Shown one piece after another: positions 26,029-34,492 of a stretch of 64,000 nt of DNA. Numbering within the stretch: position 1 is the stretch's first letter; every line of letters begins with the position of its first letter. The notes beneath the pieces were generated by a model that did not search any database, was not told the origin of the DNA, and saw only the letters and a list, made by a program, of their open reading frames with translations. The DNA is taken from the NCBI GenBank assembly GCA_021108035.1, contig JAIORQ010000003.1, positions 1 through 64,000 on the forward strand. The letters run 5' to 3'. Position numbers and translations under genes: made by a program. Origin of the DNA: Bacteroidales bacterium. Lineage in GTDB: Bacteria > Bacteroidota > Bacteroidia > Bacteroidales > JAADGE01.

Positions 26029-27279
26029 TTATTCCAATAAAAAAAAATCTGAAGCATTTCTGAAAGAAGGTTCAATTATATAATTTCCGGTCTTATCAAT
26101 ATATCCCCATTTCTCATTTTCCCTTACTCTGCTTAAGCCAAGATAAAAATCATAAGCATTTGCATATTTTGCAGGTATTATTATTTCTCCTGATTTATTG
26201 ATAAAGCCATATTTTTCGTTAATTTTTACACGTGCTAAGCCTTCATGAAAGTAATGGGCATTAACATAACTTGTGTTGTTTATCTTTTTTCCGTTTAATA
26301 AATAATAAGACCATAACCCATCTTCCCTCGCCAAAATAACTCCTTCTTTACAATCTTTTATGTTTTCAAATTTATGTTGAATTATAAGTTCTCCTTTTGT
26401 GTTAATTATTCCCCATTTATTACCTCTTTTAACAGCAGCAACACCCTCTGAAAAGTATTTAGCGGCAGTAAATACACATTCAGTTATCACATAACCTGTT
26501 GTGTCAATAAATCCCCATAATTCGTTTTTCTTTACCGGAAAAAAACCATCGACTTGATATTTTATATTCTGATATTCAGGACTTAAAACATATTCTCCTT
26601 TTTTGTTAATTACTCCCCAATTTTCATCCATTTTTACAATTGCAAAACCTTGTCTGAAATTTTTTGTTGCTGTAAATTTTGGTTTAATTACCCATTCTCC
26701 CTCAAAATTTATATATCCGAATTTATCTTTATATTTAACTGATGAAACATCTTCCGAAAATAAACTTGCTTTTTTAAATATTGCTTCTTTGATAATATTT
26801 CCGCTAAAATCCATTATTCCAAACTTTTTTCCTTTTTTGAAAAAAATTCTGTTTTTATTATAGTCAAATATTTCAAATTTAATTGGTTCAACAATATAAT
26901 CTCCATTATGATTTATTAATCTGTATTCATAATCATTTTCTGTTATGGCTAAGTCATAATTAAAACATGATATTTTGCTTTTTCGAAATGGAACAGTAAT
27001 CTCGTTTTGAATATTAATAAAACCGAACTTTCTGTCTTTTTTTACTTTAAACAATGAATTACACGGATGATAAATAATACTTTTGTATTCATTATAAGAA
27101 GTTGTATAATAAATAGTTGGATTATATAAATAGTTATATTCAGCATTAATTACAAGCTTCCCGTTTTCGTCAATAACTCCCCAATAATTGTCAACACGAA
27201 CGAACGCATATTTTCCTTTTTGGGCGTATGTATAATTTGCAGTTATTAAAAATAAAAGTATTATTAATTTTTTTTTCAT
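26029..27279 (-). CDS. Secreted WG-repeat protein
   Basis: 416 residues. Signal peptide (MKKKLIILLFLITANYTYAQ). The rest is a run of WG (KWG) repeats of ~45 residues, e.g. WGVIDENGKLVI, WGVINKKGEYVL, WGFIDTTGYVI, WGIINTKGELII, KYGFINKSGEII and WGYIDKTGNYII. WG-repeat proteins form beta-propeller-like structures and are common as envelope proteins in this phylum; a specific role is not known. The last residues (SDFFLLE) stop abruptly at a relic of an unrelated coiled-coil tail, so the 3' end may have been replaced. Confidence 0.85.
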   Translation of the reverse strand: MKKKLIILLFLITANYTYAQKGKYAFVRVDNYWGVIDENGKLVINAEYNYLYNPTIYYTTSYNEYKSIIYHPCNSLFKVKKDRKFGFINIQNEITVPFRKSKISCFNYDLAITENDYEYRLINHNGDYIVEPIKFEIFDYNKNRIFFKKGKKFGIMDFSGNIIKEAIFKKASLFSEDVSSVKYKDKFGYINFEGEWVIKPKFTATKNFRQGFAIVKMDENWGVINKKGEYVLSPEYQNIKYQVDGFFPVKKNELWGFIDTTGYVITECVFTAAKYFSEGVAAVKRGNKWGIINTKGELIIQHKFENIKDCKEGVILAREDGLWSYYLLNGKKINNTSYVNAHYFHEGLARVKINEKYGFINKSGEIIIPAKYANAYDFYLGLSRVRENEKWGYIDKTGNYIIEPSFRNASDFFLLE

Positions 27280-27388
27280 TAATCTGTATTATTTATATGT
27301 TTAAAATAATTGAGTAATTCATTATTACAAAGATTTGAAAATAATCATGTGTTATCTAAAAAGCTTTATAATACTTAATATGGTTGCA

Positions 27389-28576
27389 CTAATCCGTTTT
27401 TATTTTTGAAATTCTCTTTAAAGAACCGTTTTGAGGATAAAATTCAATACTGATGTCTTCAGTAAAGATATTTGAAGGTATTATGTTGATTGAGCCTAAT
27501 TGGGAAATTTTTATGTTTTTTCGGAATAAGATATTTTCATCATAAATGATTTCAGCTGATATATCAGCAGGTATTCTGTATATAAATCCTTTATAAGGTT
27601 TATTACTTAAATTAATTTCATTAATAAATTGATCGGTGTAATTCTGTATATTGTTTACAGTTTCATTCAAATATAATTTTAAAGTAATTGGTTTATATAA
27701 AGTGTCTTTAATTATGCCGTATTCTTTTGAAAAATTAGTAATATTAAATTCCAAATCGTCATTTTCAGGAATTACTTCATATTCAAATGTTTTTTCTATC
27801 TTTATTTCTCTTCCTGTAAACATACTCATATATTGTTTCTCAAGTTCATTTAATTCTTTAAGCATTATCTTTAAGGCTATACCGTCAGGAAAATTATCAC
27901 CGTCATTTTCACCTTTTAATAATGCGTTTCGGTCATCTCTTAACAGAAATAAAATATCCGCTATTTCTTTTGCTTGCTTTTTGCTTGATTTATAAACAGT
28001 CTTTTTTCGGATTACAGGAATTTTTATAAGAACAGAATCTCTTATGACTTCTTTATACAAGGTATCATATTGTGTTTCTCGAATTGACTTTAGTGAAAAA
28101 TCTCCGTAATTAAGTTGATTGTTTTTTTTGTAAGATTTTGATATTCCTTTCTGTTCAGTTTCAACTTTTTCAGCCTGATAATCAGAGAGGTTTATTCCTG
28201 CCGGAAATCCTTCAGGTGTGAGATTTACCATGTTTACGGATGTGTTTTTTCCCGAATTTAATGAGTAAAAATGATCAGGATCTGAGAACGGAACCGGTTT
28301 TATAGAAATACCGGTAATTTGATATTCGATTTCATTTACCGTAATAGCATTTTTTGAATTGAAATAAAGGCCGGTAAACTCTGCAAAAGGCCCTTTTTGC
28401 TTATGTATTTCTGTAATTTCAATGCTGATATTGATTTTGGTTTTTGGTAAAGAATAGATAATACCTTCATTATTCAGTTTCAAATCCTTAGTATTTACAA
28501 CTGTAAAAGAAGATTTACAAGAGATTAGAATAACAGATAGTATAAAGATGATTAAAAAAGTAATTTTTTGGTTCAT
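27389..28576 (-). CDS. DUF4831-like lipoprotein
   Basis: 395 residues. Lipoprotein signal with lipobox ILISC (lipidation at Cys20). The N-terminal domain begins IYSLPKTKINISIEITE and contains GPFAEFTGLYF, matching the DUF4831 pattern of Bacteroidota outer-membrane-associated proteins. The centre has KIPVIRKKTVYKSSKKQAKE, then FLLRDDRNALLKGE, also typical of that family. Function is unknown. The gene is monocistronic with ~100 bp on each side. Confidence 0.6.
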   Translation of the reverse strand: MNQKITFLIIFILSVILISCKSSFTVVNTKDLKLNNEGIIYSLPKTKINISIEITEIHKQKGPFAEFTGLYFNSKNAITVNEIEYQITGISIKPVPFSDPDHFYSLNSGKNTSVNMVNLTPEGFPAGINLSDYQAEKVETEQKGISKSYKKNNQLNYGDFSLKSIRETQYDTLYKEVIRDSVLIKIPVIRKKTVYKSSKKQAKEIADILFLLRDDRNALLKGENDGDNFPDGIALKIMLKELNELEKQYMSMFTGREIKIEKTFEYEVIPENDDLEFNITNFSKEYGIIKDTLYKPITLKLYLNETVNNIQNYTDQFINEINLSNKPYKGFIYRIPADISAEIIYDENILFRKNIKISQLGSINIIPSNIFTEDISIEFYPQNGSLKRISKIKTD

Positions 28577-28593
28577 GATTAGTATAAATTAAT

Positions 28594-28824
28594 GCTTAAA
28601 TGCTACAATGCTAAAATGATATAATAATATAAAGAACAATAGTTTTAGTATAATGCTGATAAAATGATGTTATAATAAACGTCATAATTTATTTGCGTTA
28701 AAAAACAGAGTTCTTTTGATGTAAAATTATTCATAAAATTGAATTCTTTGGTGCGGGTTGCGGGTTGCAAGTGCCTGTAAAATTAATTCGTACTGAAAAA
28801 CTCGTAACCCGTAACTTGCAACGA
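28594..28824. repeat. Spacer with AATGCT repeats and an imperfect inverted repeat
   Basis: 28594-28620 has the AATGCTTAAATGCTACAATG type of repeat also seen near 36.0 and 63.1 kb. At 28750-28775 a GCGGGTTGCGGGTTGCAAG string is partly complementary to CGTAACCCGTAACTTGCAACG at 28802-28823, forming an imperfect hairpin between the two genes. Confidence 0.5.
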
Positions 28825-28826
28825 TT

Positions 28827-30080
28827 TTATTTCGGATAATCGTAGGGATTATTTTTGTAATGTTCCGGATCAGCAATCGTTTTTCCTTTTTCAATATTTC
28901 TTCTGTACTCTTCTGAATTTACTTTTTCAACATTATCATCATTCACATCAATTCCGTTTTTATATTCTATATAATCTTCTTGTCCGTCTTCGCTGTAAAA
29001 AGTCCATTTACCCTCTTTCAGATCATTTTTATATTGTCCTTTAACCTCAATTTTACCGGAATAATAGTATCTGAAAAGCGGCCCGTCCATTAACCCGTTT
29101 ACTAAAAAGGTTTTTAAATAAACTTTGCCGTTTTTATGAAATTTTTCCCACAATCCGATTTGTTTATCATTTTCAAACTTTTTTCTGTCATATATTTTAC
29201 CGTCTTCATAATATGTTAATTGATCCCCGTTCAATAAACCGTCTTTATAACTTTCTTCTTTTATTTTTGCTCCGTTTTTATAGTACAGCCAAAGACCGTT
29301 TTTTGTTTTACCTTTATATGTACCTTCAGATATCTTTATACCTTTTTCATCATAGAATTCTGCAGTTGCATTTATTCCTTCATTATCATAATTTAATAAA
29401 GAAGACAATTTTCCGTTTTCATGGTATCGTTTAAACTCACCAACAGGTTTATCATCTTTAAAATAAACTTCATAAGCTGTTTTACCGTTAGAATATACTT
29501 TTTTCCACTTTCCTTGTTTTAAATCGTTTTCATCAGTTTGATTGAGTTCTCCTTTTATTATTAATTCAACTATCTCTGCATCAGGGCGTTTTTTTTTATT
29601 TAATACAATTTCATCATATTGTTTTAGTGTATCATTATATATCTTAGCCAAATAATCATAATAAACTTTTGATTTATTTTTATTGGCTTCATAATAATTG
29701 TGAGCGTATTTTATTAATATAAAATGCAACGAATCAATTTCACTTTTAAATCGTTCTGAATATTCTCCGGCATTTTCTTTTTGCATACCTTTATAGATAT
29801 TTTTTGCAGCTGATTTTATAGAGAAATTATCCTTATATTCGAAATATTCTTGATAATAAGACATTGCAATGAAGTAATAGGGTGCTGCATCGTCTTTATT
29901 ATCTGATATATATTCTTTAGCTTTTGATATGCATTTTTCGTAATTTCCCGAATTAAAAAGCTTTTCAATTTTTAATATTTTTTTATTTTGAGAAAACAGA
30001 GATGTAGATATAATAAGTAATATCGGAATTATGAGATTTTTTTTCATTATTAGTGAATTAACGGTATAATAATTAAACAA
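28827..30080 (-). CDS. Secreted TPR and YwqK/MORN-like repeat protein
   Basis: Up to 417 residues. The better start is Met12 (position 30047), which directly begins a signal peptide (MKKNLIIPILLIISTSLFSQ); the 11 extra residues have no signal character. Residues ~30-130 look like one or two tetratricopeptide repeats. Residues ~205-380 hold six or seven YwqK-type repeats of about 23 residues (e.g. GLWLYYKNGAKIKEESYKDG, GKWTFYSEDGQED). Such proteins are often labelled antitoxin YwqK, but a secreted form with TPRs is more likely an envelope or surface protein. No toxin gene is nearby. Confidence 0.8.
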   Translation of the reverse strand: MFNYYTVNSLIMKKNLIIPILLIISTSLFSQNKKILKIEKLFNSGNYEKCISKAKEYISDNKDDAAPYYFIAMSYYQEYFEYKDNFSIKSAAKNIYKGMQKENAGEYSERFKSEIDSLHFILIKYAHNYYEANKNKSKVYYDYLAKIYNDTLKQYDEIVLNKKKRPDAEIVELIIKGELNQTDENDLKQGKWKKVYSNGKTAYEVYFKDDKPVGEFKRYHENGKLSSLLNYDNEGINATAEFYDEKGIKISEGTYKGKTKNGLWLYYKNGAKIKEESYKDGLLNGDQLTYYEDGKIYDRKKFENDKQIGLWEKFHKNGKVYLKTFLVNGLMDGPLFRYYYSGKIEVKGQYKNDLKEGKWTFYSEDGQEDYIEYKNGIDVNDDNVEKVNSEEYRRNIEKGKTIADPEHYKNNPYDYPK

Positions 30081-30247
30081 AATTAATAATTTTTTTGTTG
30101 TGTAACAAACTATGCTTTTAAATGTTCAATTCATAAATTAATCTTTGCAAATTGCAACTAATAAACTAATTTTATGGTCATATTAAATATTTGAACTAAT
30201 AATACAAAATGAATGCCTAAATTATAATTTTCAGGAAGTTTCTGCAA

Positions 30248-32512
30248 ATGTACCGTAAACGAAAATATATTCTTACTCTTTTTTTTGCTCTTGCATTCCT
30301 CTTTGTTGATGCACAACATGAAGCAGATTTTTGGTATTTCGGAAATTATGCCGGTTTAGATTTCAGTTCCGGAAATCCCGAACCTTTAACTGACGGACAA
30401 TTAGAAAACAAAGAAGGTTGTGCTGTTGCATCAGATTCTGCAGGTAATTTATTGTTTTATACAAACGGTGTAACTGTTTGGAACAAAGAGCATCAAATTA
30501 TGGAAAACGGTTCCGGTTTATTTGGCGATTCTTCATCAACTCAATCTGCAATTATGGTTCCGCATCCCGGAAATGACAGCTTATATTTCATTTTTACAAC
30601 TGATGTACTGAGAAAACATTTATTTCCAAACTATCATCATAAAGGGCTTAACTATTCTTTGGTTAATATAAAAAAGAATAATTGTATGGGAGAGATTATT
30701 GAAAAAAATACATTGATACTTGATTCTGTTTGTGAAAAAATTACGGCAGTAAGACATCAAAACGGTAAAGATATTTGGGTAATTACACATGAATGGGGTA
30801 GTGATGCGTATTATGTTTGGTTAATTGATGAAACCGGATTTAATTCAACACCTGTAATTAGTAATGTCGGGTTTATATTTATTGATGAAAAAGTATATGC
30901 TGTTGGTTATTTAAAGCCTGATACTGATGGCGAGAAGCTAATATCAGCCATTTTGTATGCTCAAATTTATGAGATATTTGATTTTGATAAATCAACAGGA
31001 CTAATAACAAATCCTTTTACGATATCCATTGGTAATACATCATATGGTTGTGAATTTTCTCCAAATGTTGCTAAGTTATATATGACAGATTATAAAACAC
31101 TTTATCAAGTTGATATGAATGCCGGTACACCTGATGATATTATAAATTCTTTAACCGAAATCCATGAATTCACTTCTTCTGTGGGAGCTTTGCAACTTGC
31201 CAAAAACGGGAAGTTATATATAACAAACGATAACTCTGAATATTTGAGCGTAATTAATAATCCTAATGAACTTCCCGCAGATTGTAATTTTGAATTAAAT
31301 GCTGTTTATTTGGAAGGAAGAATTGCAAGATTAGGCTTACCTAACTTTATTCAATCCTATTTTAAAGAACCGGATTTTAGAATTGAAAATTTTTGTGTGT
31401 TTGATGAAACACAATTTTTTATTGAAAATATAACTGATATTGATTCAGTAATTTGGAATTTTGATGATCCGGCTTCCGGAAGTATGAATATAAGCAGAGA
31501 ATTAAGCCCTGTTCATATTTTTTCTGAACCGGGGATTTACAATGTTACTTTAACGGTATGGTTTAATAATGTATCAACAGATCATAGTGAAAATATTAAG
31601 ATTGTAGCTTTACCTGTTGTTAATTTGGGAAATGATACTACATTTTGTACAGAAGAATCATATATAATTGATGCCTGTTCTTCACACATAAATTATTTAT
31701 GGAATGATATGTCAACTGATTCTGTTTTATATGTTGATACGACAGGTACATATTGGGTTAATGTTGAGAATATTTATACAAATTGTAAAAATTCGGACAC
31801 AATTAATATAGTTTTTTCAGATATTCCTGAAATTGATTTGGGAAATGATACGATTTTTTGCGAAAATACAAGTTTTTTAATTGATACTTATAATGATGCT
31901 TATACATATCTTTGGCAAGATAATTCTACCGAATCATATTTTTCGGCTGATGATGAAGGGACATATTTTGTAATTGTAACAAATGAAGACGGTTGTACCA
32001 ATTCAGATACAATTAGTTTAAGTTTTAAATATATTCCGAGATTTTCATTTCCGGCTGCTGACACTCTGTTGTGTGAAGGAATTGTTTTGAATCTGATATA
32101 TAATTTTGAAGATGCAGAATACTTATGGCAAGACGGAAGCACTGACAATTCATTCTTAATAACGGAAGAAGGTACTTATAAATTGACAACTGAAAACATT
32201 TGCGGAACTTGGTCAGATTCTATGAACGTTGAATATCATTATTGCGGAGATATTTATATTCCGAATATTTTTTCTCCAAACATTGATGGTATAAATGATT
32301 TATTTCTGATTAAAGGAATTGAAGAAGAAGATTGGAAACTTATAATATACAATCGTTGGGGGCAAGAAGTCAGACATTATGATTCATATGATAATACATG
32401 GGACGGAAAAGATATGTTTGGAAAAGACCTTGCCCACAGTGTTTATTATTACATATTGTCAAATATTAAATCCGGTGAACTTTATAAAGGTACGGTGAGG
32501 ATTGTTCGATGA
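30248..32512 (+). CDS. Large secreted protein with type B T9SS sorting domain (CHU_C)
   Basis: 754 residues. Signal peptide to about residue 23 (ending VDAQ). Residues 25-370 form a beta-propeller-like region opening with ADFWYFGNYAGLDFSSG, the start usual for such proteins in this phylum. A PKD-like segment at ~385-455 (VIWNFDDPASG, SPVHIFSEPGIYNVTLTVW) is followed by three LGNDT..C repeats at ~455-670. The C-terminus is a gliding-motility-type sorting domain: YIPNIFSPNIDGINDLF ... YNRWGQEV ... KGTVRIVR. It is exported by the type IX system and probably surface-attached. It has no catalytic motif, so an adhesive role is likely. Confidence 0.88.
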   Translation: MYRKRKYILTLFFALAFLFVDAQHEADFWYFGNYAGLDFSSGNPEPLTDGQLENKEGCAVASDSAGNLLFYTNGVTVWNKEHQIMENGSGLFGDSSSTQSAIMVPHPGNDSLYFIFTTDVLRKHLFPNYHHKGLNYSLVNIKKNNCMGEIIEKNTLILDSVCEKITAVRHQNGKDIWVITHEWGSDAYYVWLIDETGFNSTPVISNVGFIFIDEKVYAVGYLKPDTDGEKLISAILYAQIYEIFDFDKSTGLITNPFTISIGNTSYGCEFSPNVAKLYMTDYKTLYQVDMNAGTPDDIINSLTEIHEFTSSVGALQLAKNGKLYITNDNSEYLSVINNPNELPADCNFELNAVYLEGRIARLGLPNFIQSYFKEPDFRIENFCVFDETQFFIENITDIDSVIWNFDDPASGSMNISRELSPVHIFSEPGIYNVTLTVWFNNVSTDHSENIKIVALPVVNLGNDTTFCTEESYIIDACSSHINYLWNDMSTDSVLYVDTTGTYWVNVENIYTNCKNSDTINIVFSDIPEIDLGNDTIFCENTSFLIDTYNDAYTYLWQDNSTESYFSADDEGTYFVIVTNEDGCTNSDTISLSFKYIPRFSFPAADTLLCEGIVLNLIYNFEDAEYLWQDGSTDNSFLITEEGTYKLTTENICGTWSDSMNVEYHYCGDIYIPNIFSPNIDGINDLFLIKGIEEEDWKLIIYNRWGQEVRHYDSYDNTWDGKDMFGKDLAHSVYYYILSNIKSGELYKGTVRIVR

Positions 32513-32524
32513 TTAAAAATAGCT

Positions 32525-32547
32525 CTTTCGGATTTGTAATCCGAAAG
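32525..32547. terminator. Hairpin between convergent genes
   Basis: CTTTCGGATT and AATCCGAAAG pair perfectly around a 3-nt loop, 12 bp after the stop of the T9SS protein and before the convergent yigZ stop. It has only a weak T-tract. Confidence 0.6.
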
Positions 32548-32578
32548 TTATACATGTTTTCCAACTCTTTTTACAATT

Positions 32579-33175
32579 TTATACAACATTCAATTTATGA
32601 TTGATCTTAAATAAGTTAAAAACTTTCTCGTAGTTACTTTCAGCAACTGAAACAGTTATTTTGCAGGATAATTGAAAATCTTGAGAAACAATATTCAAGT
32701 TGTTTTCTTTTATCAATCTCATAACATCATTCATTTGAGGATATTCGAATTTTACGGAGATGGTTTTTGTTATGGTTTTAATAATTATTTCAGCATTTTT
32801 TACGGCATCCTCTGCTGCTGTTCCGTATGCGTTTATTAATCCGGGGATACCCAATTTTGTTCCGCCGAAGTATCTTACAACAATTATCAAAATATTGGTT
32901 AATTCATAAGATCGTATTTTTCCTAAAACGGGCGGGCCTGAAGAATTTGAAGGTTCACCATCGTCACTTGCCCTGAAATTTTCCAAATCTGCTCCTAATC
33001 GGTATGCATAAACATGATGACGAGCATCGTGATATTCCTTTCTTATTTGATTTCTGATTGTATTAATTTTATCTTCGGTTTCAACAGGAAAAGCAAATGC
33101 ATAAAATTTACTTCCTCTGTCTTTAAAGTAACCTTCAGATTTTAATTTTATGGTTTTATATTGATCTGAGTTCAT
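32579..33175 (-). CDS. yigZ: YigZ/IMPACT family protein
   Basis: 198 residues. The N-terminal UPF0029 domain (about 15-125) has DARHHVYAYRLG, ASDDGEPSNSSGPP and VVRYFGGTKLGIPGLINAYG, all hallmark motifs. A small C-terminal ferredoxin-like domain follows (about 130-198). The eukaryotic homologue IMPACT modulates Gcn2; the bacterial function is unresolved, possibly in translation. Its start codon falls in an AATCTAAA repeat that also contains the stop of the neighbouring four-helix gene. Confidence 0.92.
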   Translation of the reverse strand: MNSDQYKTIKLKSEGYFKDRGSKFYAFAFPVETEDKINTIRNQIRKEYHDARHHVYAYRLGADLENFRASDDGEPSNSSGPPVLGKIRSYELTNILIIVVRYFGGTKLGIPGLINAYGTAAEDAVKNAEIIIKTITKTISVKFEYPQMNDVMRLIKENNLNIVSQDFQLSCKITVSVAESNYEKVFNLFKINHKLNVV

Positions 33176-33545
33176 TTAGATTGATTTAGATTGAATTAGA
33201 TCTAACCACATTTCTGTTTCGTCACTTTCTTCAATTGAAATTGATAATTTACTGAAAAACTCGGCTTTTGATCTTCCTCTTAATGCTGCACGATAGTTGG
33301 CATATACTGATGTTCCGGATTTAGTTATTTGATAATTAATAACATTCCCTCTTTTGGTATTAGGGAGCATTTCTGAAAGTTCAAGAATTTTTAAACTAAA
33401 TTTTTTTAATCTTTCTCGAATCTCAATTTTATATTTTAACCAATTGTTCATTTGCATTAAATAAAGTTTTGTAGGATTATAAATTTATCAATCTCTATCC
33501 AATCTTCTTCAATCTACATCAATCTGATTCAATCTGATTCAATCT
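33173..33545. mobile_element. Possible cassette: four-helix gene flanked by inverted GATTGAATC-type repeats
   Basis: The left flank (33177-33203) is built of TAGATTGATTTAGATTG-like units. The right flank (33496-33545) is built of the complementary CAATCTGATTCAATCTG-like units. Together they enclose the S23-like gene. The last codons of that gene, the start codon of yigZ and the stop codon of the GNAT gene lie in or at these repeats. Short simple repeats can also arise by slippage, so a cassette is only a proposal. Confidence 0.4.
33176..33457 (-). CDS. Four-helix bundle protein (S23 / 23S intervening-sequence family)
   Basis: 93 residues, helical throughout. It shows the S23 family pattern: an N-terminal RLKKFSLKILELSEMLP, then ITKSGTSVYANYRAALRGRS and ISIEESDETEMWLDLI. 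Members are usually ~115-120 residues, and this one ends early at QSKSI, where the coding frame runs into a simple repeat, so the last helix is clipped. The family is found both inside rRNA intervening sequences and as free-standing scattered genes; its function is unknown. It directly abuts yigZ (no gap). Confidence 0.75.
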   Translation of the reverse strand: MQMNNWLKYKIEIRERLKKFSLKILELSEMLPNTKRGNVINYQITKSGTSVYANYRAALRGRSKAEFFSKLSISIEESDETEMWLDLIQSKSI

Positions 33546-34066
33546 GTTTTTTCTCTTAATATCTTATAGAAATACAACTTTTTTTTTTCACCGCCTTTTG
33601 ATATTGATTTGTTCAATTTATTATCCTTAATGAATCCTATTTTTTCAAGAACTCTTACTGATGCTTTATTATAAGTAAAAATATATGCAGAAATACAATC
33701 AATGGATTTGTATGTTTTAAATCCGAACTTTACCATTTTTTTAATTACTCGTGTCATAATTCCTTTGTTCCAAAATTCTTCACCAATCCAATAACCCAAA
33801 TCACAGCACAGTTCTTTGTTTTCAGAACTAATTGATAAACCGACAGTACCAACAGCTATATTTTTATAAATAATTGCAAAAACTTGAGGAGGTTTTATAT
33901 CTTTTTGACTGTTTATAAACGAAACTGCATCATTAACAGAGTATGGATGAGGAAACATATCTGTTAAGTTTATCCAAACATTTTTATTATTTGCATATTT
34001 TGCAATGGATTCTGCATCAGACAGCTTCAATGGTCTTAATGATAATATGTCAGAAATTATAATCAT
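33539..34066 (-). CDS. GNAT-family N-acetyltransferase (RimJ/RimL-like)
   Basis: 175 residues, cytoplasmic. It starts ILSLRPLKLSDAESIAKYANN, the usual opening of RimJ/RimL-type GNATs. The acetyl-CoA region is LGYWIGEEFWNKGIMTRVIKKMVKFGF, and the C-terminus has NKASVRVLEKIGFIKD. These enzymes transfer acetyl groups to protein N-termini or small amines; the substrate here cannot be told. The stop codon lies in the simple repeat at 33.5 kb. It is followed 12 bp upstream on the same strand by the small membrane protein gene, so the two may form an operon. Confidence 0.85.
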   Translation of the reverse strand: MIIISDILSLRPLKLSDAESIAKYANNKNVWINLTDMFPHPYSVNDAVSFINSQKDIKPPQVFAIIYKNIAVGTVGLSISSENKELCCDLGYWIGEEFWNKGIMTRVIKKMVKFGFKTYKSIDCISAYIFTYNKASVRVLEKIGFIKDNKLNKSISKGGEKKKLYFYKILREKTD

Positions 34067-34078
34067 AAATAATTATTC

Positions 34079-34420
34079 TTATCCGAATTTGCCGCTAAAT
34101 GCAGCAATTCCAATTGCAATTAATATAAATGGTATTGTAGATACAAATCCTTTACCCCACAAGAAAAAAATCAAAATAACTCCTGAAACAAGAAAAATGC
34201 TTCCAAAAATAATGCTTATCATTGAACCGGAATTACTTCCTCTTTCAGGTGTATTTATTCTTTTTCTTTTTTCAAGACTGTCAACTTCTGAAATTATTTC
34301 TTTTATGATTGCTTCATCATTTGTATATCTTTTTATATATGCAAGCATATCACGATATGTATCACCGCGTTCTCTCATTTGAACAGCATATTTTAACATT
34401 TCGTCCTTTGATTTTTTCAT
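34079..34420 (-). CDS. Small membrane protein of unknown function
   Basis: 113 residues. A soluble, charged N-terminal half (about 1-60, including MRERGDTYRDMLAYIKRY, a helix pair) precedes two membrane helices at about 66-87 and 92-108. No family recognised beyond a general resemblance to small two-helix Bacteroidota membrane proteins. It is 12 bp from the GNAT gene and divergent from pepD. Confidence 0.6.
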   Translation of the reverse strand: MKKSKDEMLKYAVQMRERGDTYRDMLAYIKRYTNDEAIIKEIISEVDSLEKRKRINTPERGSNSGSMISIIFGSIFLVSGVILIFFLWGKGFVSTIPFILIAIGIAAFSGKFG

Positions 34421-34426
34421 AACAAA

Positions 34427-34458
34427 TTTGATAAAGTTTATTAAAATCCTTACTTTTG
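34427..34458 (+). promoter_or_regulatory. Promoter of pepD
   Basis: TTTG at 34427-34430 and TACTTTTG at 34451-34458, 20 nt apart, fit the Bacteroidota -33/-7 pattern and lie 34 bp before the pepD ATG. Confidence 0.55.
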
Positions 34459-34492
34459 ACTCATCTAATTCAAATCCTAAAATTAAAATAAA

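Noticed and set aside
28827-30080. Antitoxin of a toxin-antitoxin pair (usual label for YwqK repeats)
   Set aside because: The protein has a signal peptide and TPR region and no toxin-like neighbour, so a secreted repeat protein is the better reading.
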